Shown piece after piece: positions 7,679-18,245 of a DNA stretch of 64,000 nucleotides. A program made the position numbers and the translations under genes. The stretch lies in assembly GCA_946405135.1 (NCBI GenBank), contig CAMJGD010000012.1, positions 25,323 to 89,322 of the forward strand. The letters are read 5' to 3'. This DNA is from an uncultured Clostridiaceae bacterium (GTDB taxonomy: Bacteria > Bacillota > Clostridia > Clostridiales > Clostridiaceae). Below the pieces are notes generated by a model. That model had not been told where the DNA came from, made no database searches, and worked only from the letters and a program-made list of their open reading frames with translations. Within the stretch, counting starts at the first letter, position 1, and every line of letters starts with the position of its first letter.

Positions 7679-9601
7679 ATGGAAGATTTAACTCCCGAAG
7701 AATATTTTGATGCTGCTCGAAAATTGGGTATAAAAGAGTATTCATCAAATATTTCAAAAGGTGAAATAGGTTTTTTGGCATCTCTTGAAGGGTTGATAAG
7801 CAATACAGAAATTGTATCTCAAGTTGATCTAGGTCTTATTGAACTACCCTTAAAAAAAATAAAAGGCACTTACTCTCATTTGAGGAGTCTATGTTTTGCA
7901 AAAAACTTCATGCCAATTATAGAATATGATTCAGAGTTTAGAGAAAAGTGGACAAAAGTTTGCCAGTATCATCTTACTGAAGGAATAAAACATTCTATAA
8001 AAGTTTACGAATACTTAAATTGGTTCTATGTAATAGAAGGCAATAAGCGAGTTAGTGTGCTTAAGTATTTTGATGGATATTCTATTTGGGGCAGCGTAAC
8101 TAGATTGATTCCCAAAAAAGATCCTGAGGATGAAACCATATGTATATATTATGAATTTCTGGACTTTAATAAAGTTACAGGACTAAATTCTATTTGGTTT
8201 ACTAAAAAGGGGAATTTTAATGAACTTTTATCCCTTTTAGAAAATTTCAATGTACCGGACAATCCTTTTAATAACAAATATAAGTATTTTGAAATATATT
8301 TATATAATACATTTAGAAGAATTTATCATGAACTTGGAGGACAAAAAATTTCCATTACCACTGGAGATGCTTTTTTAGAATATAGTAAAATCTACGGAAT
8401 ACCTAAAATATACGATGAAAAATATCTTATGGAAAATTTAAAAGAGTTTATTAAAGAACTAAGGTTTATCAATAATAATACTGTTTCAGATATTCAGATA
8501 GATCCTATAGAAAAACCACAAAATACTGTTTTTTCTACCTTAAGTAATTTAATAAAACCTCAAAAAACTTTAAAGATAGCTTTTGCTCATGCAAGAAATA
8601 AAGAAACTTCAGGATGGACTTATGCCCATGAGCTTGGAAGATTATACATTGAAGACTTATTTGAAGATCAGATATCCACATTGTATGTAGAGAATGTACC
8701 AGAAGATGAGGATTCCTATTATACAATTAAAACTCTTGCAGAAGAAAATAACGATGTGATATTTACCACTAGTCCTATCTATTTTAACAGCACTTTAAAA
8801 TGTGCTTTAGAGTATCCTAAAATTAAGTTTTTCAATTGTTCAGAATATAAACCTTATGCCCATGTAAACAACTATTTTGGAAGAACTTATGAACCTAGAT
8901 TTTTAACTGGAATTATAGCTGGTGCCATGACAAAAACCAATATAATAGGCTATGTAGCCACTTCACCAGCTCCAGAAGTTATAAGTTCCATTAATGCCTT
9001 TGCTCTAGGTGCAAAATTGGTAAATCCTTATGCTGAAATAAAGATATCTTGGACAAATGCCTGGAATAGTCCCATAAAATCTACAAATTGCACTGAAAAA
9101 CTTATAGCTAAAGGTGCTGACATCATAGCTAACCAGACTAGAATAGTTCCAAGCAGTATCTCTGAAAGATTTGGAGTTTACTCTATGCTATGCAGCGTAG
9201 ACCCCATATCTAAAAAACCCGACAAATACCTTTCTGCACCCATATGGAACTGGGGTATATTCTATGAAAAAATAATAAAAAATGTAATGAGCGGAACCTT
9301 TAAGACAGTAACAGATATGTTTTCAAATAATCAAAGAATGACTAATCTCTGGTGGGGGATGAATTCTGGTGTATTAGATATATACTATTCTAAAAAATAT
9401 GTACCAGAAGAAACTAGAAAATTGGTTAGATTAATGAGAAATATGATAATAGACAATTACTATCATCCTTTTACAGGTCCTATAAAAGATAATAAAGGTA
9501 ATCTTATATTAGAAAAAGATGCTGTAATAGATTCAGAAAAAATACTTTTTATGGACTGGTTTGTAGAAAATGTTGAAACAGAAGATTTTAACAATGACTG
9601 A
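7679..9601 (+). CDS. Med/BMP-family ligand-binding protein without signal peptide, ParB-like N-terminus
   Basis: 640 residues. The C-terminal half (about 295-590) resembles the BMP/PBP1 (PnrA, Med-like) periplasmic-binding fold: KIAFAHARNKETSGW, a LTGIIAGAMTKTNIIGYVA segment and GADIIANQT are typical of that family. There is no signal peptide or lipobox, so it should act in the cytoplasm, unlike nucleoside-binding lipoproteins. The N-terminal part contains YVIEGNKRVSVLKYF (about 115-130), reminiscent of the G-x-x-R box of ParB/Srx domains. No ABC transporter genes adjoin it; it is monocistronic and ends at a strong hairpin. Bacillus Med is a positive regulator of competence, so a ligand-sensing regulatory role is plausible but inferred. 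Confidence 0.75.
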   Translation: MEDLTPEEYFDAARKLGIKEYSSNISKGEIGFLASLEGLISNTEIVSQVDLGLIELPLKKIKGTYSHLRSLCFAKNFMPIIEYDSEFREKWTKVCQYHLTEGIKHSIKVYEYLNWFYVIEGNKRVSVLKYFDGYSIWGSVTRLIPKKDPEDETICIYYEFLDFNKVTGLNSIWFTKKGNFNELLSLLENFNVPDNPFNNKYKYFEIYLYNTFRRIYHELGGQKISITTGDAFLEYSKIYGIPKIYDEKYLMENLKEFIKELRFINNNTVSDIQIDPIEKPQNTVFSTLSNLIKPQKTLKIAFAHARNKETSGWTYAHELGRLYIEDLFEDQISTLYVENVPEDEDSYYTIKTLAEENNDVIFTTSPIYFNSTLKCALEYPKIKFFNCSEYKPYAHVNNYFGRTYEPRFLTGIIAGAMTKTNIIGYVATSPAPEVISSINAFALGAKLVNPYAEIKISWTNAWNSPIKSTNCTEKLIAKGADIIANQTRIVPSSISERFGVYSMLCSVDPISKKPDKYLSAPIWNWGIFYEKIIKNVMSGTFKTVTDMFSNNQRMTNLWWGMNSGVLDIYYSKKYVPEETRKLVRLMRNMIIDNYYHPFTGPIKDNKGNLILEKDAVIDSEKILFMDWFVENVETEDFNND

Positions 9602-9644
9602 TAACTTTAAAAGTAATCAAAATTAGCTAAGAGCATGGAAAATC

Positions 9645-9685
9645 GGCTGTTGCACAATGTATTTTTATCTCATTATGCAGCAGCT
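9645..9685. terminator. Bidirectional hairpin with CTGTTGCA stem
   Basis: GCTGTTGCACAATG (9646-9659) pairs with CATTATGCAGCAGC (9671-9684) with one wobble and one mismatch, around an 11-base loop. It lies between two convergent genes and has T-rich sequence on both sides, so it can end both transcripts. Confidence 0.7.
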
Positions 9686-9686
9686 C

Positions 9687-10277
9687 CTATTTATACTCCA
9701 AAATATAATATTCATAGGCATTAATTATTGTAGTATTCTTATACTTGCAAATTCTCGGCTTTAATCCATAATTTAAATGCACATGACCATGTAGGAAATA
9801 TTTAGGCTCATACTTATCCATAAGATCATTAAAACATTTAAATCCAACATGACACAAATCTTTATCATCATCTACACCATAAGCTGCAGCATGAGTAACT
9901 AATATATCAAAACCTTTACTAAAAAATAATTTTAGCTTTAACCTACTGATACGACTTTTCATTTCCTTTTCTGTATATTGAAAAGGTGCTGTTCTATATT
10001 TCATACTTCCCCCTAAGCCCAGTATTCGCACACCTTTATATTCTATTAAAGTATCATCTATACATTGACAACCTTCTGGAGGCTTCCTTATATAATTTAC
10101 ATCATGATTGCCATGAACATAAAAAAGTGGTGCTTTTATCATGGTAACAAGAAAAGATAAATATTCTGCTTTTAGATCTCCGCAGGATATTATAAGATCT
10201 ATATCTCTAAATTTTTCAGGTTGAAAATAGTCCCATAGATAAGGGGTTTCTTCATCGGATACAACAAGTATTTTCAT
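9687..10277 (-). CDS. Calcineurin-like metallophosphoesterase
   Basis: 196 residues, cytoplasmic, the size of small YfcE/MJ0936-type phosphodiesterases. The motifs run in order: the N-terminal metal motif SDEE (usually DxH), CGDL, GNHD, THAA and HGHVH, covering most ligands of the binuclear metal centre. The first motif has Glu where His is usual, which could alter metal preference or reduce activity. The physiological substrate cannot be told from sequence. It is a single gene, converging on the Med-like gene and followed upstream by the glp operon terminator. Confidence 0.82.
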   Translation of the reverse strand: MKILVVSDEETPYLWDYFQPEKFRDIDLIISCGDLKAEYLSFLVTMIKAPLFYVHGNHDVNYIRKPPEGCQCIDDTLIEYKGVRILGLGGSMKYRTAPFQYTEKEMKSRISRLKLKLFFSKGFDILVTHAAAYGVDDDKDLCHVGFKCFNDLMDKYEPKYFLHGHVHLNYGLKPRICKYKNTTIINAYEYYILEYK

Positions 10278-10385
10278 AAAATTCCTACTTTCCTATCTGC
10301 TCATTTCTCCATAAATTTCTTTCTTAAAAAGTTAAATCTAATATTTTAATCAATTTACTAATATAATAACATAAATAGAAAATAA

Positions 10386-10424
10386 TAAAAATAGTACCTC
10401 AAAGTATTCTTACCCTTGAGGTAC
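10386..10424 (-). terminator. Terminator of the glpK-glpF operon
   Basis: On the - strand GTACCTCAA (10424-10416) pairs with TTGAGGTAC (10402-10394) and is followed by TATTTTTATT. It is 72 bases beyond the glpF stop. Confidence 0.75.
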
Positions 10425-10495
10425 CTTATTTAAATTGATCTTACAGTAGGCATTACTTGCATAATTAAAAATATATTGAAAATTCAAACTACACT

Positions 10496-11197
10496 TTAAA
10501 ATATAGCTTTAAATACCAATGCTGCTACTAGTCCACCTAAAATAGGTGCTATAACTGGTAACCATGCATATCCCCAATCAGAATCTCCTTTACCCTTTAT
10601 AGGTAAAACAGCATGAGCTATACGTGGTCCTAAATCTCTTGCAGGGTTTATTGCATACCCGGTAGGTCCTCCCAAAGTTAATCCAATAACCCAGATAAGC
10701 ATTCCTACTACTATTGGTGCTAATCCATCAACCATTTTAGTATTTGCAATACCTAATATACCAAATACTAATACAAAAGTTCCTACAAATTCTGAAATAA
10801 AGTTTGCGGCAGTACTTTTTATTGCTGGTCCTGTACAAAATACTGCAAGCTTAGCTCCCTTATCTTCGGTAGCTTCCCAGTGAGGAAGATAAGTAAGCCA
10901 TACTACTACTGCGCCTAGGAAAGCACCTATCATCTGAGCAGCTATATAAGATGGAACAGAGCCATCAAACTTCCCTATAGCTGCAAGTGCTATAGTTACA
11001 GCAGGATTGAAATGAGCACCGCTTATAGGTCCGAAAATAAATACTGGAATTGCAACAGCTAAAGCCCAGCCAGTAGTGATTACTATCCAGCCAGAATTGT
11101 TACCTTTAGTTTTGTTTAAAACAACGTTAGCAACGACTCCATCACCTAGAATGATTAATAACATAGTACCTAATAATTCCGCCATGAATGTAGACAT
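10496..11197 (-). CDS. glpF: Glycerol uptake facilitator (aquaglyceroporin)
   Basis: 233 residues, six predicted membrane helices and two half-helices carrying the paired NPA motifs of the MIP family: HFNPAVT (about residue 64) and AINPARD (about 185). The GYAINPARDLGPR segment with Asp after the second NPA is characteristic of glycerol facilitators rather than water-only channels. ATG 11197 follows GGGGGG. It is the second gene of the operon, 85 bases after glpK, so imported glycerol is trapped by phosphorylation. Slightly shorter than E. coli GlpF (281), as is common for Firmicute homologues. Confidence 0.93.
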   Translation of the reverse strand: MSTFMAELLGTMLLIILGDGVVANVVLNKTKGNNSGWIVITTGWALAVAIPVFIFGPISGAHFNPAVTIALAAIGKFDGSVPSYIAAQMIGAFLGAVVVWLTYLPHWEATEDKGAKLAVFCTGPAIKSTAANFISEFVGTFVLVFGILGIANTKMVDGLAPIVVGMLIWVIGLTLGGPTGYAINPARDLGPRIAHAVLPIKGKGDSDWGYAWLPVIAPILGGLVAALVFKAIF

Positions 11198-11282
11198 AAG
11201 AAATTCCCCCCATTTCTTTTTTTGGGGAGCAGCATATTATAATATACCACTCCTTATTTTTTAGGTAATCAGATAAATCTAA

Positions 11283-12854
<1,572 letters not shown>

Positions 12855-12893
12855 TTATTCTCTGCCTCAAAATTACTTTATTAACTTACTTAT

Positions 12894-12922
12894 ATTCTAC
12901 TGAAAACCTTTGCAAATTTCAA
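12894..12922 (-). promoter_or_regulatory. Sigma-A promoter of glpKF
   Basis: -35 TTGAAA (12922-12917), 17-base spacer, -10 TAGAAT (12899-12894) on the - strand. The predicted start gives a leader of about 115 bases that contains the terminator hairpin. Confidence 0.8.
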
Positions 12923-12953
12923 TAGTATTTTAAGAATTTTTTATTTTTTTTGA

Positions 12954-12990
12954 AATATCCTCTAATTATTCTTTCAAATTAGAGGATATT
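12954..12990. terminator. Hairpin at the end of the suf operon
   Basis: A perfect 14-bp stem (AATATCCTCTAATT, 12954-12967, with its complement 12977-12990) lies 8 bases past the sufU stop. The T-run after it on the - strand is short, so it may act as a 3' stabiliser as much as a terminator. Confidence 0.65.
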
Positions 12991-12997
12991 ATCACAA

Positions 12998-13420
12998 TTA
13001 ATCAATGGATTCTTTAAGGGCATGCCAGGCTAATACTGCACATTTTACTCGTGCTGGCATGTTTGAAATGTTTTTAAATGCAATGGCATCTTCTAACTTA
13101 TCTAGTTCCTCTTCATCACAGACTTCTCTTTTTATCATACTAATAAATGTATTTACTAAATTTAAAGCTTCTTCTTTACTTTTACCTTTTATAATATCTA
13201 TCATTATAGATGCAGAAGCTTGAGATATAGCACATCCATGACCTGTAAAAGCTGCATCTTCTATAATATCTCCATTAAACTTTAATTCTAAAGATATCTC
13301 ATCTCCACAACTAGGGTTATGACCAAGTTCTACATGATCAGGTTCCTGAAGATGGTGTTTATTGTGCTCACTCTTATTATGTTCCATTATTAATTCTGTA
13401 TATATATCATCAAGATCCAT
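12998..13420 (-). CDS. sufU: SufU Fe-S cluster scaffold / sulfur acceptor
   Basis: 140 residues, IscU/NifU N-terminal family of the Firmicute SUF type. Conserved Cys are visible in HNPSCGDEI (about residue 36), GHGCAISQAS (about 63) and near the C-terminus (RVKCAVLAWHAL, about 125), with the SufU-type insertion between the second and third. In Bacillus SufU is the zinc-dependent sulfur acceptor of SufS, and this fusion of order (sufS then sufU) fits. The ATG lies inside the last codons of sufS (11-base overlap), with GAGGAG upstream, implying coupled translation. Last gene of sufCBDSU. Confidence 0.93.
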   Translation of the reverse strand: MDLDDIYTELIMEHNKSEHNKHHLQEPDHVELGHNPSCGDEISLELKFNGDIIEDAAFTGHGCAISQASASIMIDIIKGKSKEEALNLVNTFISMIKREVCDEEELDKLEDAIAFKNISNMPARVKCAVLAWHALKESID

Positions 13421-14681
13421 ATCCTAACCATCTCCTCACATTTTTTATACTATTAATAAATATATCTATCTCTTCCTCAGTATTGTAAAAATAAAAGCTT
13501 ATTCTACAAGTAGAGTTTAATCCAAGGTATCTCATAAAAGGCTGTGCACAGTGATGCCCCGCTCTTAAAGCTACACCATAAGTATCAACTATAGAAGCCA
13601 CATCATGAGGGTGTACATCTTTTATATTAAAAGCTATCACAGCACCCCTATCCTCTAAATCTTTAGTCCCATATATTTTTACATAAGGTATCTTGCTTAA
13701 TTCTCTTAAAGCATAGGCTGTTAATTCCTTTTCCCTTTTTTCTATAAATTCAAAGCCTAAATTTTCTATATAATCTATAGCAGCAGATAGTCCAGCTGCT
13801 CCTTCCACATTTTGTGTTCCTGCTTCAAACTTGAAAGGCAATTCTGCAAAAGTTGTATCCTGCTCCCAAACGTATTCTATCATATCCCCTCCAAATAAAA
13901 ATGGAGGCATACTTTCTAATATTTCTTCTTTTCCATATAAAACTCCTATACCCATAGGTGCTAGCATCTTATGCCCAGAAAACACCATAAAATCTGCATT
14001 AAGCTTCTGAACATCTACTTTCATATGAGGAACACTTTGAGCCCCATCTATTATAACCACAGCACCTTTTTCATGTGCATATTTTATTATATCCTCTACT
14101 GGATTTATAATGCCAAAAGTATTAGTCATGTGGGCTACAGAAACAATTTTAGTTCTTTCAGTTATTTTATCTTTTATTTCAGACACAGGTAATCTGCCCT
14201 CTTCATCTACATACATATATTTTAAAATAGCTCCCTTTGCCTTAGCCACCCTCTGCCAAGGAATAAGGTTACTATGATGTTCTGAAATACTTATTACTAT
14301 TTCATCGCCCTCATTAATAAAGTTCATTCCATAAGAATAGGCAATTAGATTTAAAGCTTCTGTAGAGTTTTTGGTAAATATTATTTCTTTACTGCTTTTT
14401 GCATTAATAAATTTTTTTACTTTTTCTCTTGCTCCCTCATAGACTTCAGTGGATTTAACACTCAAATAGTGGGCTCCCCTATGAGGATTGGCATTTATTT
14501 CTTTATAATAATCTTCTACAGCCTTTATAACGACTTTAGGCTTATGAGTAGTTGCGGCATTATCAAAATATACTAGCTTTTTTCCATTTACCTTCTGAAA
14601 AAGTGTAGGAAAATCTTTCCTCAACTTATCTATATTATTAATATGCAAACTGCTATCCATATTATTCATAAATTCTTTCAT
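13410..14681 (-). CDS. sufS: SufS cysteine desulfurase
   Basis: 423 residues, group II (NifS/SufS) PLP-dependent enzyme that takes sulfur from cysteine as a persulfide. Visible: VYFDNAATTHKP near the N-terminus, SEHHSN with the cofactor-stacking His, DGAQSVPH, the PLP lysine in SGHKMLAP (about residue 235) and the catalytic Cys in RAGHHCAQPFMRY (about 370). Start ATG 14681 has GAGGAG eight bases upstream and overlaps the sufD stop (TGATG); a TTG one codon earlier lies too close. It is the only complete suf-linked desulfurase in the window; a second, divergent homologue is at 41015. Confidence 0.95.
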   Translation of the reverse strand: MKEFMNNMDSSLHINNIDKLRKDFPTLFQKVNGKKLVYFDNAATTHKPKVVIKAVEDYYKEINANPHRGAHYLSVKSTEVYEGAREKVKKFINAKSSKEIIFTKNSTEALNLIAYSYGMNFINEGDEIVISISEHHSNLIPWQRVAKAKGAILKYMYVDEEGRLPVSEIKDKITERTKIVSVAHMTNTFGIINPVEDIIKYAHEKGAVVIIDGAQSVPHMKVDVQKLNADFMVFSGHKMLAPMGIGVLYGKEEILESMPPFLFGGDMIEYVWEQDTTFAELPFKFEAGTQNVEGAAGLSAAIDYIENLGFEFIEKREKELTAYALRELSKIPYVKIYGTKDLEDRGAVIAFNIKDVHPHDVASIVDTYGVALRAGHHCAQPFMRYLGLNSTCRISFYFYNTEEEIDIFINSIKNVRRWLGYGS

Positions 14682-15796
14682 CAAATTTTCTCCTCAATTA
14701 TCCTCTTCTGTATTTCTTTATCCAGGTAATTTTTAACTTCTTCAGAAGGTATAGCGTCAATAATTGGTCTAAAGGATGCTTCTACTATAAGCTTTTTAGC
14801 CTGTTTTTCACTAAAACCTCTACTCATTAAATAGAACATCTTATCTTCATTTATCTTGCCTGCACTAGCAGCATGCTGTCCTTCTACATCATCTTCATCA
14901 CACAATAGAAGAGGTATGGCATCAGATTTAACAGTAGAATCTAATAAAATTACATATTCTTCTTCAGCACCTTTGGCTTTTACAGCACCCTTTTTAAAAT
15001 CTATAGTTCCCCTGAATACTTTCTTTGAATAATCTTTTAAAACTCCCCTAGTTTCAATATCGCTAAAGGTTCTCATACCCCTATGATTCATTCTATAACT
15101 TAAATCTATAGTTCTACTTCCATCACCTAAATATATAGATCTTAGACTTGATTTTCCTGTAGGTTCATTAAGATTATTTACATAGTTAGTTACACTTATA
15201 TCTGCTCCAAGCTCTACAGAAATATAATTTATTTGAGCTCCATAACTTATAAAACCTGCCACAGAATCAAAGTGTTTAGAGCTATCATTCATAGTCTGAG
15301 TTTTTATTAAATTTACTTTAGCTCCATCCTTAGCATAAACCTTAGTTAATCCATTATGAAATGCAGCCACCTGATCTTCTGTGCCATATTCCATTATTAT
15401 AGTAATCTCACTATTTTCCTCTGCTATTATTACATTATTATCTACTAAGAAAGCATTATGTTTATTCATTTTATAATCTATTCTTACAGGTTCTACTAAT
15501 TTTTCTTCTTTAGGCACATGTATAAAAGCCCCTGAATTATAGTGCTTTTGAGCAAGTTCTAATAATTCTTTAGAAACACCATAATCCATATCCTTTTCAA
15601 AAATATTATTAAATACTTCTCCTTTGCTTAAGTCTTTTGTCAATACTATATTCTCATAATTACTATTTTTTATAAATTCATGCTCATATTCAGGTATCTT
15701 GGATAAATCCGTAGATTTTAAAGATAAATCATTTACTTTAAGCCATCTCCAAGTTATAACCGGCAATCTATTTATATCTTTTAATTCTGTCATCAT
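14681..15796 (-). CDS. sufD: SufD, Fe-S assembly complex subunit
   Basis: 371 residues. SufBD-family right-handed beta-helix protein; the C-terminal half carries the family core (FRGTIDFKKGAVKAKG, then DDVEGQHAASAGKI with the conserved His, and EKQAKKLIVEASF). SufD pairs with SufB in the SufBC2D scaffold that builds clusters using SufC ATPase. Start: ATG 15796 is eight bases after AGGAGG; a GTG at 15805 abuts that site and is rejected. It lies 12 bases after sufB and overlaps sufS. Confidence 0.93.
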   Translation of the reverse strand: MMTELKDINRLPVITWRWLKVNDLSLKSTDLSKIPEYEHEFIKNSNYENIVLTKDLSKGEVFNNIFEKDMDYGVSKELLELAQKHYNSGAFIHVPKEEKLVEPVRIDYKMNKHNAFLVDNNVIIAEENSEITIIMEYGTEDQVAAFHNGLTKVYAKDGAKVNLIKTQTMNDSSKHFDSVAGFISYGAQINYISVELGADISVTNYVNNLNEPTGKSSLRSIYLGDGSRTIDLSYRMNHRGMRTFSDIETRGVLKDYSKKVFRGTIDFKKGAVKAKGAEEEYVILLDSTVKSDAIPLLLCDEDDVEGQHAASAGKINEDKMFYLMSRGFSEKQAKKLIVEASFRPIIDAIPSEEVKNYLDKEIQKRIIEEKI

Positions 15797-15808
15797 AACC
15801 TTCACCTC

Positions 15809-17218
15809 CTAACCTATAGTGCCTTCTAATTCTATATTGATTAAATTATTCATTTCCACTGCATATTCTAAAGGCAATTCTTTAGCAATAGGCTCTACAA
15901 AACCTCTAACTATCATAGCTTTAGCTTCTTGCTCACTTATGCCTCTGCTCATCAAATAAAATATAGCTTCATCACTTATTCTTCCTATTTTAGCTTCATG
16001 ACCCAAATCCACTTCATCATTCATAATATCTATAACTGGTATAGTATCGGATTTTGATTTATTATCCAGCATTAAAGATTCACAGGATACTGTAGACTTT
16101 GAATGATGGGCATTAGCTGTAACCCTAACTGCTCCTCTATAGATAGCTACTCCTCCATCTTTTGATATAGATTTAGAATTTATATTTGATGATGTGTAAG
16201 GTGCTGCATGTATTACTTTTGAACCTGTATCTAAGTGTTGTCCTTTGCCAGCAAAAGTTATGCCTGTAAATTCACATCTTGCTCTTTCTCCTTTTAAAAT
16301 GCTCATAGGATATAACATAGATACCTTAGAACCAAAAGACCCTGAAACCCATTCTATAGTGCCATCTTTTTCAACTATAGCTCTTTTAGTATTTAAGTTA
16401 TACATGTTTTTAGACCAATTTTCTATGGTGCTATATCTTAAAGTAGCTCCTTCTTTTACAAAAAGTTCTACACATCCAGCATGAAGATTATTTACAGAAT
16501 ACTTTGGAGCAGAGCATCCTTCTATAAAATGGAGTTTTGCTCCCTTTTCCACAATTATTAGCGTATGCTCAAACTGTCCAGCCCCTGGTGCATTTAATCT
16601 AAAATAGGATTGAAGCGGTATATCTACTTGAACCCCTTCAGGTACATACACAAAGGAGCCTCCAGACCATACAGCACCATGTAAAGCTGCAAACTTATGA
16701 TCACTTGGCGGAACACACTTCATAAAATACTGTTTTATTATGTCCTCATAATCTCTAACAGCTGTTTCCATATCTGTATATATAACTCCTTGTTTTACAA
16801 GGTCATCTTTTATACTATGGTAAACCACTTCTGAATCATACTGAGCACCCACTCCAGCTAAAGACTCCTTTTCTGCCTGAGGTATGCCCAATCTATCAAA
16901 AGTACTTCTTATATCCTCTGGAACCTGATCCCAGCTGCTTTTCATATCTGTATTAGGTCTGATATAAGTTACTATATTTTCCATATCAAGTCCTGTAATA
17001 TCTGGACCCCAAGGTGGCAAACCAATTTCATTATATATCTGCAAAGATTTTAATCTAAATTCTGTCATCCACTTTGGTTCATTTTTTTCTTTAGAAATTT
17101 CTAATATTATATCTGGAGTCAATCCATTTTCTACTTTATAACTGTACTTAACTTCATTTTTTATATCATAAATCCCTCTATCTACATCTTCAATAAAGGT
17201 TTTCTTTCTCTCTTCCAT
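15809..17218 (-). CDS. sufB: SufB, Fe-S assembly scaffold
   Basis: 469 residues, the expected length. SufBD-family protein, more conserved than SufD: PPWGPDITGLDM, GGSFVYVPEGVQVDIPLQSYFR, and the core EFTGITFAGKGQHLDTGSKV and RGAVRVTANAHHSKSTVSCESL regions. It hosts cluster assembly in the SufBC2D complex. Start: ATG 17218 (MEERKKTF) has AAGGTGG eight bases upstream; a GTG at 17230 lies inside that ribosome site. It follows sufC by 20 bases. Confidence 0.96.
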   Translation of the reverse strand: MEERKKTFIEDVDRGIYDIKNEVKYSYKVENGLTPDIILEISKEKNEPKWMTEFRLKSLQIYNEIGLPPWGPDITGLDMENIVTYIRPNTDMKSSWDQVPEDIRSTFDRLGIPQAEKESLAGVGAQYDSEVVYHSIKDDLVKQGVIYTDMETAVRDYEDIIKQYFMKCVPPSDHKFAALHGAVWSGGSFVYVPEGVQVDIPLQSYFRLNAPGAGQFEHTLIIVEKGAKLHFIEGCSAPKYSVNNLHAGCVELFVKEGATLRYSTIENWSKNMYNLNTKRAIVEKDGTIEWVSGSFGSKVSMLYPMSILKGERARCEFTGITFAGKGQHLDTGSKVIHAAPYTSSNINSKSISKDGGVAIYRGAVRVTANAHHSKSTVSCESLMLDNKSKSDTIPVIDIMNDEVDLGHEAKIGRISDEAIFYLMSRGISEQEAKAMIVRGFVEPIAKELPLEYAVEMNNLINIELEGTIG

Positions 17219-17238
17219 AAATAACACCACCTTACTTT

Positions 17239-17988
17239 TTACGAAGCCGCTTCTTTAAAGGCTTCATATCCATTTACCTCTATTTGCTTTGCAAGGTTAA
17301 TATCTCCAGTAGTTACTATCTTCCCATCTACAAGCACATGAACATAATCAGGTTTTAGATATTGTAATATGCTGTTATGATGAGTGATTATAACTATAGC
17401 TCTCTCCTCATCAGCTAAAAGCTTAACACCTTCTGAAACTACCTTTACTGCATCTACATCAAGACCAGAATCTGTCTCATCCAATATGGCAAGTTTTGGT
17501 TCTAATATAGCCATCTGCAATATTTCATTTTTCTTTTTCTCTCCCCCTGAAAATCCTACATTGAGATACCTTTTTGCATACTCATCCTGCATCTTTAATA
17601 ATTCCATTTTTTCTTTTAAATCTTTTCTAAAACTCATCATCTTCAAAGGTTTACCTGTTACAGCCGCCTTTGAAGTCCTTAAAAAATTTTCTACTGTAAT
17701 TCCCGGTATTTCTTCAGGATACTGAAAAGATAAAAATATACCTTTTTTAGCTCTTTCATCTGCTCTTAAATCATTTATAAGTTCACCTTCAAAATAAATT
17801 TCACCTTCAGAAATCTTGTATTTCGGGTGGCTCATTAAAGTATTAGCTAAAGTGGATTTTCCTGCTCCATTAGGCCCCATAATTACATGAATTTCACCTT
17901 TTTTTACTTGCAAATTTAATCCTTTCAATATTTCTTTATCCTCTACCTTAGTATGAAGATTTTTTATATCTAAAAGCATCTGTGACAA
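17239..17988 (-). CDS. sufC: SufC ATPase of the SUF complex
   Basis: About 249 residues. Soluble ABC-type ATPase: Walker A GPNGAGKSTL, signature VGFSGGEKKKNE, Walker B LAILDETDSGLD, H-loop ITHHN. It powers SufBC2D remodelling. Three starts compete: ATG 17997 touches AAGGAG, TTG 17988 is nine bases from it and fits best, and ATG 17979 (MLLDIKNLH, the usual family N-terminus) is 18 bases away. I chose TTG; the difference is at most six residues. First gene of sufCBDSU. Confidence 0.94.
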   Translation of the reverse strand: MSQMLLDIKNLHTKVEDKEILKGLNLQVKKGEIHVIMGPNGAGKSTLANTLMSHPKYKISEGEIYFEGELINDLRADERAKKGIFLSFQYPEEIPGITVENFLRTSKAAVTGKPLKMMSFRKDLKEKMELLKMQDEYAKRYLNVGFSGGEKKKNEILQMAILEPKLAILDETDSGLDVDAVKVVSEGVKLLADEERAIVIITHHNSILQYLKPDYVHVLVDGKIVTTGDINLAKQIEVNGYEAFKEAAS

Positions 17989-18027
17989 CTCTTTCATCTC
18001 CTTAATTAATATTAATTTTTTAATATT

Positions 18028-18052
18028 ATATCAGAGCATTTCACTCTGATAT
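18028..18052. promoter_or_regulatory. Perfect palindromic operator-like site downstream of the suf promoter
   Basis: ATATCAGAG (18028-18036), 7-base spacer, CTCTGATAT (18044-18052). It lies just past the -10 element, in the early transcribed region of the suf operon, where a bound repressor would block transcription. The regulator is unknown. Confidence 0.6.
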
Positions 18053-18061
18053 ATTCTATTT

Positions 18062-18086
18062 ATATCATACTACTTTACTCTGAATT
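18062..18086. promoter_or_regulatory. Second, imperfect copy of the suf operator overlapping -10
   Basis: Read on the - strand, the 22 bases 18083-18062 match the perfect copy (18049-18028) at 17 of 22 positions (TCAGAGTAAA versus TCAGAGTGAAA-type start, ATGATAT versus CTGATAT end). This copy covers the spacer and -10 of the promoter. Centres of the two copies are 34 bases apart. Confidence 0.5.
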
Positions 18087-18092
18087 AGTCAA
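18064..18092 (-). promoter_or_regulatory. Sigma-A promoter of sufCBDSU
   Basis: -35 TTGACT (18092-18087), 17-base spacer, -10 TATGAT (18069-18064) on the - strand, about 80 bases before the sufC start. Confidence 0.85.
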
Positions 18093-18198
18093 AGATTATT
18101 TTACACACTTTATGGGATTTATAGGAAATAATAGTTGCTATATTTTTCACATTTTGCTAGATAATATAGTATGATAACCCAAACTTAATAAACCCCTG

Positions 18199-18227
18199 TT
18201 GACATTCAAATGAAATTTGATTATAAT
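18199..18227 (+). promoter_or_regulatory. Sigma-A promoter of metNIQ
   Basis: Consensus TTGACA (18199-18204), 17-base spacer, consensus TATAAT (18222-18227). Transcription would begin just before the SAM riboswitch. Confidence 0.9.
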
Positions 18228-18245
18228 GTGTATAAAATTTAATAA

